Source: Candidatus Segatella violae
GTDB taxonomy: Bacteria; Bacteroidota; Bacteroidia; Bacteroidales; Bacteroidaceae
Length of the DNA: 23,910 bases
Direction: 5' to 3'
Assembly (NCBI GenBank): GCA_002440225.1
Contig: DJSH01000051.1
Location: 18,862 to 42,771, forward strand
How positions within the stretch are numbered: the stretch's first letter is position 1; the number at the start of each line of letters is the position of its first letter. The translations under genes were made by a program, and so were the position numbers. This document shows, in pieces, positions 22,554-23,910 of this stretch. The notes beneath the pieces are model-generated. The model saw only the letters and a list, made by a program, of their open reading frames with translations, did not search any database and had not been told where the DNA came from.

Positions 22554-23910
<1,357 letters not shown>

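Overview
This window is chromosomal DNA from a Bacteroidales bacterium, most likely Prevotellaceae (Prevotella/Segatella type). Three things point there. Several start sites carry the Bacteroidetes promoter pattern TTTG-N20-TAnnTTTG and few have Shine-Dalgarno sequences. The genes include lineage-typical families (DUF4301, a PCMD-domain lipoprotein, a lipoprotein with an SDDNDD export signal). The ATP synthase operon begins with atpD-atpC. Species-level placement is inference from recall, not a search.

Layout. 30-2249 (-) is a RelA/SpoT-type ppGpp synthetase with a degenerate hydrolase site, divergent from a DUF4301 protein (2419-3978, +). A 523-base gap follows that looks empty but holds a compact transcription unit on the minus strand: promoter, 38-codon small ORF, terminator. 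Next come a cytosolic type I asparaginase (4502-5536, -), thrS (5683-7635, +) with a strong terminator, and the infC-rpmI-rplT translation operon (7819-9148, +). The 557-base gap after rplT holds an array of about ten short palindromes at a 21-23 bp period (9292-9517), the most unusual structure here. A three-gene minus-strand envelope operon (PCMD lipoprotein, small outer-membrane barrel, surface lipoprotein; 12649 back to 9706) is followed by rpsA (12896-14677, -), a NhaD-type Na+/H+ antiporter (14958-16397, +), pfkA (16505-17482, +) and the F-type ATP synthase operon atpD-atpC-(atpI-like)-atpB-atpE-atpF-atpH-atpA, which runs off the right edge inside atpA.

Functionally this is mainly a housekeeping region: stringent response, aminoacylation, translation initiation, ribosomal proteins, glycolysis, ion homeostasis and ATP synthesis. 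The novelty lies in the intergenic DNA and the small features: the palindrome array, the small-ORF unit with a possible translational switch, a stem-loop between atpE and atpF, direct repeats just upstream of the atp promoter, and an epsilon subunit without its inhibitory C-terminal domain. I saw no tRNA, rRNA, CRISPR array, insertion sequence or phage gene.
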